Source: Mesorhizobium loti
Lineage (GTDB): Bacteria; Pseudomonadota; Alphaproteobacteria; Rhizobiales; Rhizobiaceae
DNA length: 64,000 bases
Direction: 5' to 3'
Assembly: GCA_002356515.1 (NCBI GenBank)
Contig: AP017605.1
Location: 4,287,001-4,351,000 of the forward strand
Positions 8,639 through 17,220 of this stretch are shown piece after piece (position 1 is the stretch's first letter; every line of letters starts with the position of its first letter). The position numbers and the translations under genes are program-made. The notes below the pieces were generated by a model, which saw only the letters and a list, made by a program, of their open reading frames with translations, was not told where the DNA came from and searched no databases.

Positions 8639-9226
8639 ATGAGCAAGCCTTCGAACACTGCCGATGAGATCCTGGCCGCCGCGCGAACCTTCATCGTCGC
8701 CGGCGGCTACAATGGCTTCAGCTACGCCGACATCGCCGAAGTGATCGGCATTCGCAAAGCCAGCATCCATCACCATTTCCCCAGCAAGGTCGACCTCGTA
8801 CAGACCTTGCTCAAGCGCTACCTCGAGGAGGCCGTCACCGGCCTGGGAGGGCTCGAGCGCGATGTCCCCGAGTCGCCTGAGTTGCTGCGAACCTATGCCG
8901 GCATTTGGGCCCGATGCATCGAGGACGCGAGCATGCCGTTCTGCGTCTGCGCGCTGCTTGCCAGCGAGCTGCCGGCCCTTCCGCCGGAGGTTGCCGTGGA
9001 AGTGCGGGCGTATTTTCAGTTTCTCTCGGGATGGCTGACCGGCGTCATCGAGCGCGGCGCCGAGGAAGGCACGCTGGCAATCTCCGCTTCGCCACGCGTC
9101 GAGGCCGAAGCCTTCATGGCAACCGTGCACGGCGCAATGCTTTCCGCGCGAGCCTATGGCGATGCCTCGACCTTCGGCATGATCCTGACGCCGACGCTTC
9201 AGAAGTTGATTCCGGCGGCTGATTGA
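8639..9226 (+). CDS. TetR family transcriptional regulator
   Basis: A 195-residue TetR/AcrR-type regulator. The N-terminal helix-turn-helix lies at residues ~10-55 ('ADEILAAARTFIVAGGYNGF', 'YADIAEVIGIRKASIHHHF', 'SKVDLVQTLL'). The all-helical C-terminal domain for ligand binding and dimerisation resembles TetR_C domains of the YcdC/NemR type, including 'MPFCVCALLASELPALP'. GGAG lies nine bases before the ATG. The TACCTAC-N6-GTAGGTA operator in front of the neighbouring membrane-protein gene is its probable site; its own start is preceded by a family-A repeat rather than by that operator. The ligand is unknown. Confidence 0.9.
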   Translation: MSKPSNTADEILAAARTFIVAGGYNGFSYADIAEVIGIRKASIHHHFPSKVDLVQTLLKRYLEEAVTGLGGLERDVPESPELLRTYAGIWARCIEDASMPFCVCALLASELPALPPEVAVEVRAYFQFLSGWLTGVIERGAEEGTLAISASPRVEAEAFMATVHGAMLSARAYGDASTFGMILTPTLQKLIPAAD

Positions 9227-9287
9227 TCCGGGCGAAAGCGGATCGGTCCGGAGAAAACGGACCTGGCGAAGCTGCAAATGCCTTCGA

Positions 9288-9515
9288 CTACGCCGCCTGT
9301 GCCACCCGCTCCGAACTCATGCGGTAGGAGATCGCCTCGGCGAGATGGATACGCCCGACGGTTTCGCTGGCGTCCTTGAGCAGCGACAGGCTTGATGCGT
9401 CGGGCATGGCGATTTTTTCGATCGCCGCCGGCGTGCAATGCGCGTTGGTCGTGGCGCGAGTAGCAGACCGAGCCGCCCAAAGCGCTCGCATTGGATGGTG
9501 CGGGCGCGGACCGCG
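9288..9515 (-). pseudogene. Frameshifted, internally deleted copy of the 3' end of comM
   Basis: Read leftward, this segment matches the last ~100 codons of the intact comM at 11017-12549 but is broken in two ways. The segment 'LLKDASETVGRIHLAEAIS' shows that 26 codons (78 bases) present in the intact gene are missing. The deletion lies exactly between two copies of the word 'tcgctggcgtc', as expected from recombination between short direct repeats. Further upstream a net 2-base difference shifts the frame: 'RARTIQCERFGRLG' is in one frame and 'ATTNAHCTPAAIEKIAMPD' in the next. Homology starts at the stop codon and fades near 9505-9515. Many silent differences show the copy is not recent. Confidence 0.85.
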
Positions 9516-9762
9516 GGGCGGTTCGACCAAAAAAGACTGAAGCACTTGATCGACGAAGAGCGCGGGCGCCGCATCGCGGTCGGGTTAGAGCAAGCGACTA
9601 AAGAGCGCGACGAGCGCCCGATAATTCCTCCGGCGGATCATCGCAATCAGGCTGTCGTGGAACGATCGATTCGACGCAAACAATAAAAGGAGATAATACT
9701 TCGTCGGGGGCAATTCCTAAGGGCGATGATTTGTAAAACCGGGCCTCCTTCAGGAGGGGGGC
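9516..9762. other. Left part of AT-richer insert, no clear gene
   Basis: Between the comM fragment and the next gene no convincing coding region is seen. A short rightward frame ending at 9686 ('ERGRRIAVGLEQATKERDE') has no recognisable domain and no ribosome binding site. Just before the next gene, CCTCCT (9744-9749) and AGGAGG (9752-9757) are complementary and could hide the ribosome binding site of that gene in a small hairpin. Confidence 0.4.
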
Positions 9763-10251
9763 ATGTGTGGGAAATGGGGTATAGCCGCCGCCGTCGGAAT
9801 TCCACTTGCGATTGCATCCGCGTGGGCTTTTCTTACTGTACCGCCGGCGCAGGTCTCTGGCGCTTGTAGTGAAGCCACAGCTAGTGACCAATTTCAAAAG
9901 ACCGTTGAGTTCCTAGACAGCATTATTCAAGTCGGAATCACTCTCTCGACTGGTCTGATCGGCCTTGGAGCTACGCTCCTGCTCGGGCTTCAGGGGACCT
10001 TGCGCCCGACTCCTTGGAGCATCGCAGTCCTCTCAGGCTCGATGATCTGCCTCGCACAAACGATACTGTATGGCATTTGGTGGAAAGCCGGTATCGCGAA
10101 CCTGTGGTTCAACTCGTGCTGGGAGAAGATCGATTCTGATTTCCTGCAATACCGATACGCAGTCAGCTTTGATTTTTTTATGGTCGGCATTGGCCTGATT
10201 GGCCTTTTGGTTCTTTCGGTCGCCGTGCAACGGGTTAGGGAGGCGCAGTGA
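9763..10251 (+). CDS. Unknown four-helix membrane protein in the comM-flanked insert
   Basis: A 162-residue protein with about four hydrophobic segments (residues ~7-27, 53-76, 84-106, 134-156) and loops containing 'ACSEATASDQFQKTVEFLDS' and 'NSCWEKIDSDFLQYRY'. No family is recognised. An AGGAGG stands five bases before the ATG. Base composition is visibly less GC-rich than the neighbours (runs such as 'gattttttta'), and codon use differs, suggesting acquisition from elsewhere. It overlaps the next gene by one base, so the two form an operon and probably act together at the membrane. Confidence 0.7.
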   Translation: MCGKWGIAAAVGIPLAIASAWAFLTVPPAQVSGACSEATASDQFQKTVEFLDSIIQVGITLSTGLIGLGATLLLGLQGTLRPTPWSIAVLSGSMICLAQTILYGIWWKAGIANLWFNSCWEKIDSDFLQYRYAVSFDFFMVGIGLIGLLVLSVAVQRVREAQ

Positions 10252-10850
10252 TGATGAGAGCATTCAAAGTGATGGTTTTTGCCATAGCATTTGTCGCTCC
10301 ATTCGCTGCACAATCGCAGGAGGTCAGCTATGACGCGCTGATTGCCGCATGGGCTCAACAGAGAGGGGAGATCGTCAACCCACCGGCTCGGAAGGCTGCA
10401 TTGAAAGCTGCTGCCGAGGGTTTTAGCACCAAGGCTATTTCAGCCGGTTTGAACCACGAGGCGACCGATAAAATTGCCTTGGCGATCACGGACGCGGGAT
10501 ACATCGTAGCCAAACCACATGGCCTTACAGCAAAATGGTCGACGGGCGAGTATACGTTTGCCTGGGACGACGCGGGGCAATACGCAGCGATATCGAAGGC
10601 TCTGGAGCCAGAACTGATTTACGCTTCGCAGGAGCGGTTTCCCCGTGTCACGGTGATTGTGGAGCCCGTGCCTCCCGTCGACTACTTGACGGAAATAAAT
10701 GGTGAACAGGTGGAAAGCGTTGCCAAAGGTGTGTACCGGGTCTACCCTGGCGATGTGATCGTGCGCGTGACACGGCCAAGCCATCCAGATTGCCTTTGGA
10801 AGGGAACCCTCCAAGCAGGCGCCCAGCAACAAGTCGATTGTAAGCTTTAA
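10251..10850 (+). CDS. Unknown secreted protein with PEGA-like C-terminal domain
   Basis: A 199-residue exported protein with a signal peptide (about residues 1-21, ending 'FAAQSQ'). The C-terminal ~60 residues ('PVDYLTEINGEQVESVAKGV', then 'VYPGDVIVRVTRPSHPDCLW') resemble the small PEGA-type beta domain: a strand with 'INGE', a turn with 'PGD', and a closing Trp/Cys segment. The first two-thirds is unrecognised. ATG at 10251 overlaps the upstream stop (TGATG) and has GGGAGG seven bases before it; GTG 10248 and ATG 10254 are alternatives. Composition is AT-richer than the surroundings, like its partner. Function unknown. Confidence 0.68.
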   Translation: MMRAFKVMVFAIAFVAPFAAQSQEVSYDALIAAWAQQRGEIVNPPARKAALKAAAEGFSTKAISAGLNHEATDKIALAITDAGYIVAKPHGLTAKWSTGEYTFAWDDAGQYAAISKALEPELIYASQERFPRVTVIVEPVPPVDYLTEINGEQVESVAKGVYRVYPGDVIVRVTRPSHPDCLWKGTLQAGAQQQVDCKL

Positions 10851-11016
10851 GTCGGTTCAGTTGCTGCAGATACCCCTGCCTCACCATCCAGTCTCCGATA
10901 TCGGCACCGCCAGCAGTGCAGACAGCCACCATTCGGTTCCAACGGCGGTCGCGGTCGACTTCGATGCATGAGGTGGGGCGATGGACCTCGCCGGAATGTT
11001 CGGCGCAACGGACGCC

Positions 11017-12549
11017 TCAAGCCGCCTGCGCCACGCGTTCCGAACTCATGCGGTAGGAGATCGCTTCGGCGAGATGGATGCGGCCGACCGTCTCGCTGGC
11101 GTCGAGATCGGCCAGGGTTCTCGCGACTTTCAGCACGCGGTGGTAGGCGCGTGCGGAGAAGGCGAGCTTTTCGCTGGCGTCCTTGAGCAGCGACAGGCCA
11201 GCGCTATCGGGCATGGCGATGTCCTCGATCACAGAAGGCGCGCAATGGGCGTTGGTGGTGGCGCTGGTCACGCCGAGCCGTTCGAAACGCTCGCGCTGCA
11301 AGGTGCGGGCTCGCGCCACACGCAGTGCCACATCAGCGCTCTTCTCCGCCCTGTCCGGCCTTATCAGGTCGCTGGCCGAGACCGCCGGTACTTCGATTCT
11401 GAGATCGATGCGGTCGAGCAGCGGGCCGGAAATGCGCGCCTGGTAGTCGGTGCGGCAGCGTTCGCCGCGCAGGCAGCGATAGCCCGGCTCGCCGGCCATG
11501 CCGCAGCGGCAGGGGTTCATCGCCGCCACCAGCTGGATGCGCGCCGGATAGGTGACGCGGTGGTTGGCGCGCGCGATCATGCAGTCGCCTGTCTCCAGCG
11601 GCTGGCGCAGTGCATCCAGCGTCTGCGGCGTGAATTCGGGGAACTCGTCGAGGAACAGCACGCCGTGATGGGCGAGCGAGACCTCGCCCGGCCGCGCGCG
11701 CAGCCCGCCGCCGACCATCGCCGCCATCGAGGCCGAATGGTGCGGCGCGCGAAATGGCCGCCGGTCGGTCAGCTTGCCTTCGCCGAGCTCGCCCGCCACC
11801 GAGGCGATCATCGAGACTTCGAGCAATTCCTTCGGCGCCAGCGGCGGCAGGATCGACGGCAGGCGCTGCGCCAGCATCGATTTGCCGGAACCGGGCGGGC
11901 CGACCATCAGCAGATTGTGGCCGCCGGCCGCCGCCACTTCCAGCGCCCGCTTGGCGGTCTCCTGGCCCTTGATGTCGGCAAGATCTGGCAGGTCGCGCGC
12001 CGCGGCATGGATGCCGGCCTCCGGCCGCGACAGCACCTGCGTGCCACGGAAATGGTTGGCGATGGCAATCAGGCTGCGCGGCGCCAATATGTCGAAATCC
12101 TTGCCGGCCCAGGCCGCTTCCGGGCCGCAGGCGAATGGGCAGATCAGGCCCTTGCCCTCGGCATTGGCGCCGATCGCCGCCGGCAAGGCACCGGCGACGG
12201 CGGCAATGGTGCCGTCGAGCGAGAGTTCGCCAAGCACGACATAACCGGCCAGCATGTCGCCCGGAATGGCGCCAAGCGCGGCCATCAGGCCAAGCGCGAT
12301 CGGCAGATCGTAGTGGCTGCCTTCCTTGGGCAAATCGGCGGGCGCCAGATTGACCGTCACCTTCTTCGACGGCATCGACAGGCCGGAGGCATGGAGCGCG
12401 GCCTGCACGCGTTCGCGGCTTTCGGCCACCGCCTTGTCGGGCAGGCCGACGATCTGCATGCCGACTTTGCCGGGCGCGATCATCACCTGCACGTCGACCG
12501 GCACGGCCTCGATACCCTGGAAAGCGACCGTGCGAACCCGCGCCACCAT
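11017..12549 (-). CDS. comM: YifB/ComM family Mg-chelatase-like AAA+ ATPase
   Basis: A 510-residue protein. An N-terminal Lon-like ChlI domain ('DVQVMIAPGKVGMQIVGLPD', then 'AVAESRERVQAALHASG') is followed by the Mg-chelatase-type AAA+ domain. Walker A is 'MVGPPGSGKSMLAQRLP', Walker B is 'GVLFLDEFPEF', and the C-terminal MgChl domain ends 'YRMSSERVAQAA'. In other bacteria ComM is a hexameric helicase that drives branch migration during natural transformation. ATG 12549 is chosen because 'MVARVRTVAFQGIEAVPVDV' is the conserved family start. The extra 22 codons to 12615 are not conserved. The 3' end has a broken duplicate at 9288-9515. Confidence 0.93.
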   Translation of the reverse strand: MVARVRTVAFQGIEAVPVDVQVMIAPGKVGMQIVGLPDKAVAESRERVQAALHASGLSMPSKKVTVNLAPADLPKEGSHYDLPIALGLMAALGAIPGDMLAGYVVLGELSLDGTIAAVAGALPAAIGANAEGKGLICPFACGPEAAWAGKDFDILAPRSLIAIANHFRGTQVLSRPEAGIHAAARDLPDLADIKGQETAKRALEVAAAGGHNLLMVGPPGSGKSMLAQRLPSILPPLAPKELLEVSMIASVAGELGEGKLTDRRPFRAPHHSASMAAMVGGGLRARPGEVSLAHHGVLFLDEFPEFTPQTLDALRQPLETGDCMIARANHRVTYPARIQLVAAMNPCRCGMAGEPGYRCLRGERCRTDYQARISGPLLDRIDLRIEVPAVSASDLIRPDRAEKSADVALRVARARTLQRERFERLGVTSATTNAHCAPSVIEDIAMPDSAGLSLLKDASEKLAFSARAYHRVLKVARTLADLDASETVGRIHLAEAISYRMSSERVAQAA

Positions 12550-12729
12550 TTTCCCACCCCGGATATGGGCCGCAACCCATGCGATCGGCCAAGAATGTGG
12601 CCCCGCAAGAGACAATCACACTTCCTCGGTCAAATCAAGAACATTACGGGAACAGGCAATCGCCTGGGTTGCAGCCGAATTGTGTCTGGTTGCAAAAGCG
12701 GAACATGGTTAATACGAAATGAAAACGGG

Positions 12730-13671
12730 CTACTTCCGCTTGCCCTCGACCGCATCCCAGAACAGGCTGGCGATGTCGGCGCCACCAAAGCGGTGCACCT
12801 CACGCACGCCGGTCGGCGAGGTCACGTTGATCTCGGTCATATAGTCGCCGATGACGTCGATGCCGACCAGGATGAAGCCGCGTGCCTTCAATGCCGGTCC
12901 GATACGGGCGCAGATCTCGCGCTCGCGTTCCGTCAGTTCGGTCTTTTCGGCGCGGCCGCCGACATGCATGTTGGAGCGGGAGTCATGCTCGGCCGGCACC
13001 CGGTTGATGGCACCGACCGGCTCGCCGTCAATCAGGATGATGCGCTTGTCGCCCTTGCGCACGTCCTTGAGGTAGCGCTGCACGATATAGGGCTCGCGGA
13101 ACAGCTGGCCGAACATTTCGAGCAGCGAGGCGAGGTTGCGGTCGGCCTCGTGCAGATGGAAGATGCCGGCGCCGCCATTGCCGTAGAGCGGCTTGACGAT
13201 GATGTCGCCGAACTCCTTGCGGAAGGCGGCGACTTCCAGCGGATCCTTGGTGATCAGCGTGTCCGGCATCAGGTCGGCAAACTCGGTGACGAAGATCTTT
13301 TCAGGGCTGTTGCGCACCCAGGCCGGGTCGTTGACGACCAGCGTCTTCGGATGGATGCGCTCGAGGATGTGCGTGGTGGTGATGTAGTTCATGTCGAAGG
13401 GCGGATCCTGGCGCAGCAGGACCACGTCCATCTCCGACAGGTCGGTGCGCACCTTCTCGCCCAGCGAATAATGGCTGCCCTTCTCGTCGCGCACCTGCAT
13501 CTCCTCGATGCGGGCAAACACCTTGCCGTCGCGCAGCGACAGCCGGTCGGGCGTGTAGTGGAACAATTGATGGCCGCGCCGCTGCGCTTCCAGCGACAGC
13601 GCGAACGAGGTGTCGCCGGCGATCGACACGGTGGAGATATGGTCCATCTGGACGGCGATTTTCAGCTTCAT
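12730..13671 (-). CDS. gshB: Glutathione synthetase
   Basis: A 313-residue ATP-grasp ligase, close to the E. coli length (316). It joins gamma-glutamylcysteine and glycine to make glutathione. It starts '[20 protein letters not shown]' and carries '[16 protein letters not shown]', the ATP-binding strand '[16 protein letters not shown]', '[20 protein letters not shown]' and the metal/ATP motif '[14 protein letters not shown]'. A large open frame continues upstream through gtrA, but the start at 13671 fits the family N-terminus. gshA is not nearby. It is the third gene of a leftward group (GT2, gtrA, gshB) with a 71-base gap before it, and may have its own promoter there. Confidence 0.95.
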   Translation of the reverse strand: MKLKIAVQMDHISTVSIAGDTSFALSLEAQRRGHQLFHYTPDRLSLRDGKVFARIEEMQVRDEKGSHYSLGEKVRTDLSEMDVVLLRQDPPFDMNYITTTHILERIHPKTLVVNDPAWVRNSPEKIFVTEFADLMPDTLITKDPLEVAAFRKEFGDIIVKPLYGNGGAGIFHLHEADRNLASLLEMFGQLFREPYIVQRYLKDVRKGDKRIILIDGEPVGAINRVPAEHDSRSNMHVGGRAEKTELTEREREICARIGPALKARGFILVGIDVIGDYMTEINVTSPTGVREVHRFGGADIASLFWDAVEGKRK

Positions 13672-13742
13672 GGCGGGTCCCCAGCGCAGTCGACGAGAGC
13701 GATATAAGGGTCGCCGCGCCTTCTGCCAATCGGGCCACGCCG

Positions 13743-14117
13743 TTAACGGTCGAAGACCAGCCTGGAATAGCCCAGGAAGGACAGCGCCATGGCGGCCAGC
13801 GAGGCTATGGCGAGGGCCACCAGCGGCGGCGCCGCCGGCAGCGCGAGCAGGATCGCGGAATAGACGAGATAATTGACGATGCTGGTGGCGATGCCGACGC
13901 CGCCATAGCGGGCGCCCTCCTCTGCCACGCCACGGCGCGAGGGCGAGAAGGTCAGATGCCGGTTGATCTGCCAGGTGACGCAGAGCGCCAAGCCGATCGA
14001 CAGCATGCGGGCGACGAACGGCCCGAGCGGCGTGATGGCCAGCAGCAGCCAGAGCGCTGCCGCGTCGGCGGCGAAACCGATGCCGCCGGCGAAGACGAAC
14101 CGGACGAGGCGTTGCAT
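13743..14117 (-). CDS. GtrA family membrane protein
   Basis: A 124-residue protein with four transmembrane segments, typical of GtrA: '[20 protein letters not shown]' at the start, '[18 protein letters not shown]' and '[11 protein letters not shown]' at the end. GtrA proteins are thought to flip polyprenyl-linked sugars across the inner membrane. It starts three bases after the end of the GT2 gene, so the two are translationally linked, the usual GtrA-GtrB arrangement. The sugar and acceptor glycan are unknown. Confidence 0.88.
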   Translation of the reverse strand: MQRLVRFVFAGGIGFAADAAALWLLLAITPLGPFVARMLSIGLALCVTWQINRHLTFSPSRRGVAEEGARYGGVGIATSIVNYLVYSAILLALPAAPPLVALAIASLAAMALSFLGYSRLVFDR

Positions 14118-14120
14118 CGT

Positions 14121-15110
14121 TCAGGCCGCGCGCGGGGCCTTGCCCGGTTGCGGCTTCCGCACCACCTCGGTGGCGCTGCGCTCGACACGGCCGGAAGGCA
14201 TGGAGAGGTAGAAAATACGCTTCTGTTCGGCGCGCCCGCGTGAGACGGAATCGAGGATCAGTCCGGTCACCGCCGCCAGCATCGACAAGAGCAGCAGGCC
14301 GACCGACAGCACCCAGGTCGGCATGCGCGGCACGAGGCCGGTTTCGGCGAATTCGACCAGCACCGGCGTCATCAGGAACAGGCTCGAGGCGAGGAAGAAA
14401 AGCGAAAAGGCGCCGAAAAAGCGCAGCGGCTGCGTCTCCTTCATCAGCATGGCGAACATCCAGAGAATTTTGGCGCCGTCGCGGAAGGTCGACAGCTTCG
14501 ACGACGAGCCCTCCGGACGACGGCCATAGTCGAGCGCGATCTCGCTGACCGGCAATTTGAGCTGCGAAGCATGCACCGACATTTCGGTCTCGATCTCGAA
14601 GCCGCCGGAGACGGCGGGAAAGCTCTTGACGAAGCGCCGGGTGAAGACGCGGTAGCCGGAGAAGATGTCGCTGAAATCGCTGCCGAACAGCCATTGGTAG
14701 AGACTGTTGAAGGCACGGTTGCCGAAGGCATGGCCGGCCCGGCCGGCATCGTCGGTGACGCCGCGCCTGGTGCCCACCACCATGTCGCTACGCTCGGTCA
14801 GCAGCGTGTTGATCAGCTGCGGCGCGTCCTCGGGCGCGTAGGTGCCGTCGCCATCGGCCATCAGATAGATGTCGGCGTCGATGTCGGCGAACATGCGCCG
14901 CACCACATTGCCCTTGCCCTGGCGCGGCTCGCGCACGACGATGGCGCCAGCCGCGCGGGCGCGGAGCGCCGTCAGATCCTTCGAATTGTTGTCATAGACA
15001 TAGATCGTGGCGGCCGGCAGCGTCTCGCGGAACCGCCGCACCACCTCGGCGATGGTCAGCTCCTCATTGTAGCAAGGCAGGAGGACGGCGATGACAGGGT
15101 CTTGCGGCAT
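14121..15110 (-). CDS. Family 2 glycosyltransferase, GtrB/DPM1-like
   Basis: A 329-residue GT-A fold enzyme. It opens '[18 protein letters not shown]', has the metal-binding DxD-type motif in '[12 protein letters not shown]', and '[20 protein letters not shown]' typical of polyprenyl-phosphate sugar transferases. Two C-terminal transmembrane helices (residues ~231-255 and 264-287) anchor it to the inner membrane, as in GtrB. It probably transfers a sugar from a nucleotide donor to undecaprenyl phosphate, for flipping by the adjacent GtrA and use by a periplasmic GT-C enzyme. It is divergent from the large membrane protein at 15275, with a 164-base shared promoter region. Confidence 0.88.
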   Translation of the reverse strand: MPQDPVIAVLLPCYNEELTIAEVVRRFRETLPAATIYVYDNNSKDLTALRARAAGAIVVREPRQGKGNVVRRMFADIDADIYLMADGDGTYAPEDAPQLINTLLTERSDMVVGTRRGVTDDAGRAGHAFGNRAFNSLYQWLFGSDFSDIFSGYRVFTRRFVKSFPAVSGGFEIETEMSVHASQLKLPVSEIALDYGRRPEGSSSKLSTFRDGAKILWMFAMLMKETQPLRFFGAFSLFFLASSLFLMTPVLVEFAETGLVPRMPTWVLSVGLLLLSMLAAVTGLILDSVSRGRAEQKRIFYLSMPSGRVERSATEVVRKPQPGKAPRAA

Positions 15111-15274
15111 TTTCGTCTCCGAATGCCTTGTCGACCATACGGTCGCGCGCCGGAAACCGGCCTCGTTCAGGCGGTTTTACTATTTATTGAAGCCGTTAAG
15201 GCTAGGTTTAAGGCCGACTTCATGAGTGTCGATTGGCCTGGAAAGGCCCGGCATTCCCGCCAGGGGCGATCGGG

Positions 15275-17068
15275 ATGGGCACAGCAACGGGAACTTCCAC
15301 GGGGAAGTCCGATATCGCGTTCGCGCTGCTTGCCGCCTTGCTGCTGCTGGCGCTCAATGCCTATGCCGGGTTCGCGCAACTGGCCAATCCGGCCGGTGAC
15401 AATGACAGCCTGCTGCAACTGGTCGAAGTCCGCGACCTCATGGCCGGCCAGGGCTGGTTCGACCTGCACCAGTACAGGATGGGGCTGGAGGGCGGCTTCG
15501 TCATGCACTGGTCGCGGCTGCTCGACGCGCCGCTGGCGCTTGCCATCCTTGCCGGTTCGACCCTGACAGGCAGCACTGCCCTGGCCGAACAGATCGTGCA
15601 GATACTCTGGCCCACTCTGCAGTTCTTTCTCGCCATCTTCTTCATCATCCGCGCCGCGCGCGCTTCCGCCGGCCCGCATGCGGTGCTGCCCGCTGCCGTC
15701 GTCGGTGGCGCGGCCTTGTACTATATCGGCATCTTTTCGCCCGGTGCGCTCGATCACCACAATGTCCAGCTGGTGCTGACGCTGGCGAGCCTCGTTCTGC
15801 TGCTCGAGGCGCCCACGCGCCGGCTGGCGGCCCTTGTCGCCGGCATCTGCGCCACCCTGACGCTCGCCATCGGCATGGAAAGCGCGCCCTATGCCGGCGC
15901 CCTCGGCGCCGTCGTCGCGCTGCTGTTCCTCGTCAGGGGTGACGGCGAAAGGCTGATCGCCAGGGATTTCGGCCTCGGCGTCGCCGGCGTCTCGGCTCTC
16001 GTCTTCGTCACCACCGTCCCCGTCTCATCCTGGGGCCAGGCCCAGTGCGACACATTTTCGGTCGTGCAGTTCGCGGTTACCGGGCTTGCCGGCGCCGGTC
16101 TGGCGGCCATCGCCTCCTTGAGGGCCGCCCATGCCACGGCCACCCGGCGCCTGATGGCGCTTGGCCTGCTTGCCGCCGTGCTCGCCCTCGTCGTCGCGTT
16201 GCTGTTCCCGCAATGCCTGGCGGCGCCCTATGCCCATCTCGACCCGCGCCTGCAGCAGATGTGGCTCGGCTATATCGAAGAGGCGCAGTCGATCGTCCAG
16301 CTCGTCTCCGATGACCCGGCCAGGGCCGTGGCGCGTTTTGCCACCCCGCTGGTGGCGATCGTGCTGATGGCGCTTCATTTCAGCCATGGCGGCTGGCGGC
16401 GGCAGGATAGCCTCGTCGGCGCGCTGCTGGTGGTGGCGGTTCTGGTCAGCGCCTGGGAAGTGCGCGGCTCGACCTTCTCCATCGCCTTCGCGGTGATCCC
16501 GCTTTCGGCCTGGATCGCCAAATGGCGGCAGCGGGCCGAGGCCAACCCATCCAGCGGCTCGGTGCTCAGGATGGCCGCGGCCTGGGTGATCTCGGTCAAT
16601 GCAATCTGGTCGGGCGCCGCTCAAGCCGCATCGAACGCTTTCGAAACCGGCACACCTGCCAAGGACGCCAGCATCGATGCGCCTTGCAACAGCAAGGCTT
16701 CGTTCGCGGCACTTGGCGCGATGGCCCCCACCACGGTGCTTGCCATCTCCAATCTTGGCTCGCCGATCCTCGCTTTCACCGGCCATCGCGTGTTCGCCGG
16801 CCCCTACCATCGCAACGTCATCGGAAACCTGCTGGTGTTCGATGCCTTGCTGGGCTCGGCCGCCGACGCCAAAGCCATCGTCCAAAGCCACCATGTCGGC
16901 CTTGTCGCGCTTTGCCGCGGCAACACCGAAAGCCGGCTGTTCGCGGCCAAGGCGCCGGACGGTTTTCTCGCCGGGCTGATGCGCGGCAGCGTACCCGACT
17001 GGCTGGAGCCGGTGGCGGAGACGCGCGGCGCCCCGCTCGAGCTCTATCGCGTCCGGCCAAACGGCTGA
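15275..17068 (+). CDS. Large polytopic membrane protein, probable GT-C/STT3-like glycosyltransferase
   Basis: A 597-residue protein with roughly 11-12 hydrophobic segments over residues 10-450 and a soluble C-terminal domain (~450-597). Two features suggest a GT-C enzyme. Soon after the first membrane helix is an acidic 'GDNDSLLQLVEVRDLMAGQG'. Later comes 'FSPGALDHHNVQLVL', which resembles the 'DHH' loop of STT3/AglB-type enzymes. These use polyprenyl-linked sugars on the periplasmic side, which would fit the divergent GtrA/GT2 pair. The assignment rests on motifs and context only. ATG 15275 has AGGGG eight bases upstream; a TTG at 15233 would add 14 residues. Confidence 0.7.
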   Translation: MGTATGTSTGKSDIAFALLAALLLLALNAYAGFAQLANPAGDNDSLLQLVEVRDLMAGQGWFDLHQYRMGLEGGFVMHWSRLLDAPLALAILAGSTLTGSTALAEQIVQILWPTLQFFLAIFFIIRAARASAGPHAVLPAAVVGGAALYYIGIFSPGALDHHNVQLVLTLASLVLLLEAPTRRLAALVAGICATLTLAIGMESAPYAGALGAVVALLFLVRGDGERLIARDFGLGVAGVSALVFVTTVPVSSWGQAQCDTFSVVQFAVTGLAGAGLAAIASLRAAHATATRRLMALGLLAAVLALVVALLFPQCLAAPYAHLDPRLQQMWLGYIEEAQSIVQLVSDDPARAVARFATPLVAIVLMALHFSHGGWRRQDSLVGALLVVAVLVSAWEVRGSTFSIAFAVIPLSAWIAKWRQRAEANPSSGSVLRMAAAWVISVNAIWSGAAQAASNAFETGTPAKDASIDAPCNSKASFAALGAMAPTTVLAISNLGSPILAFTGHRVFAGPYHRNVIGNLLVFDALLGSAADAKAIVQSHHVGLVALCRGNTESRLFAAKAPDGFLAGLMRGSVPDWLEPVAETRGAPLELYRVRPNG

Positions 17069-17220
17069 AGATCGGTCTGAAATCAAGGGGTTGACCCCAG
17101 TCGCATCGACCTTCCCCAAGGCAATGCATTTTACCCGCGAATAATCGATTTGGGGATACGTTTCCTAAAGGGTTTGCTGCCAGTCTGGAAAGAAATCCGA
17201 CGTCGCAAACAGGGACACCG

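Noticed and set aside
9438..9686. Small rightward gene of 82 codons next to the comM fragment
   Set aside because: Its first half is antisense to the comM remnant, it lacks a ribosome binding site, and no domain is recognised.
10981..13707. A 908-codon rightward open frame opposite comM and gshB
   Set aside because: It is antisense to two well-supported genes, has no recognisable domain, and its composition (Gln/Arg/His/Gly-rich) is what the complement of high-GC alphaproteobacterial codons produces.
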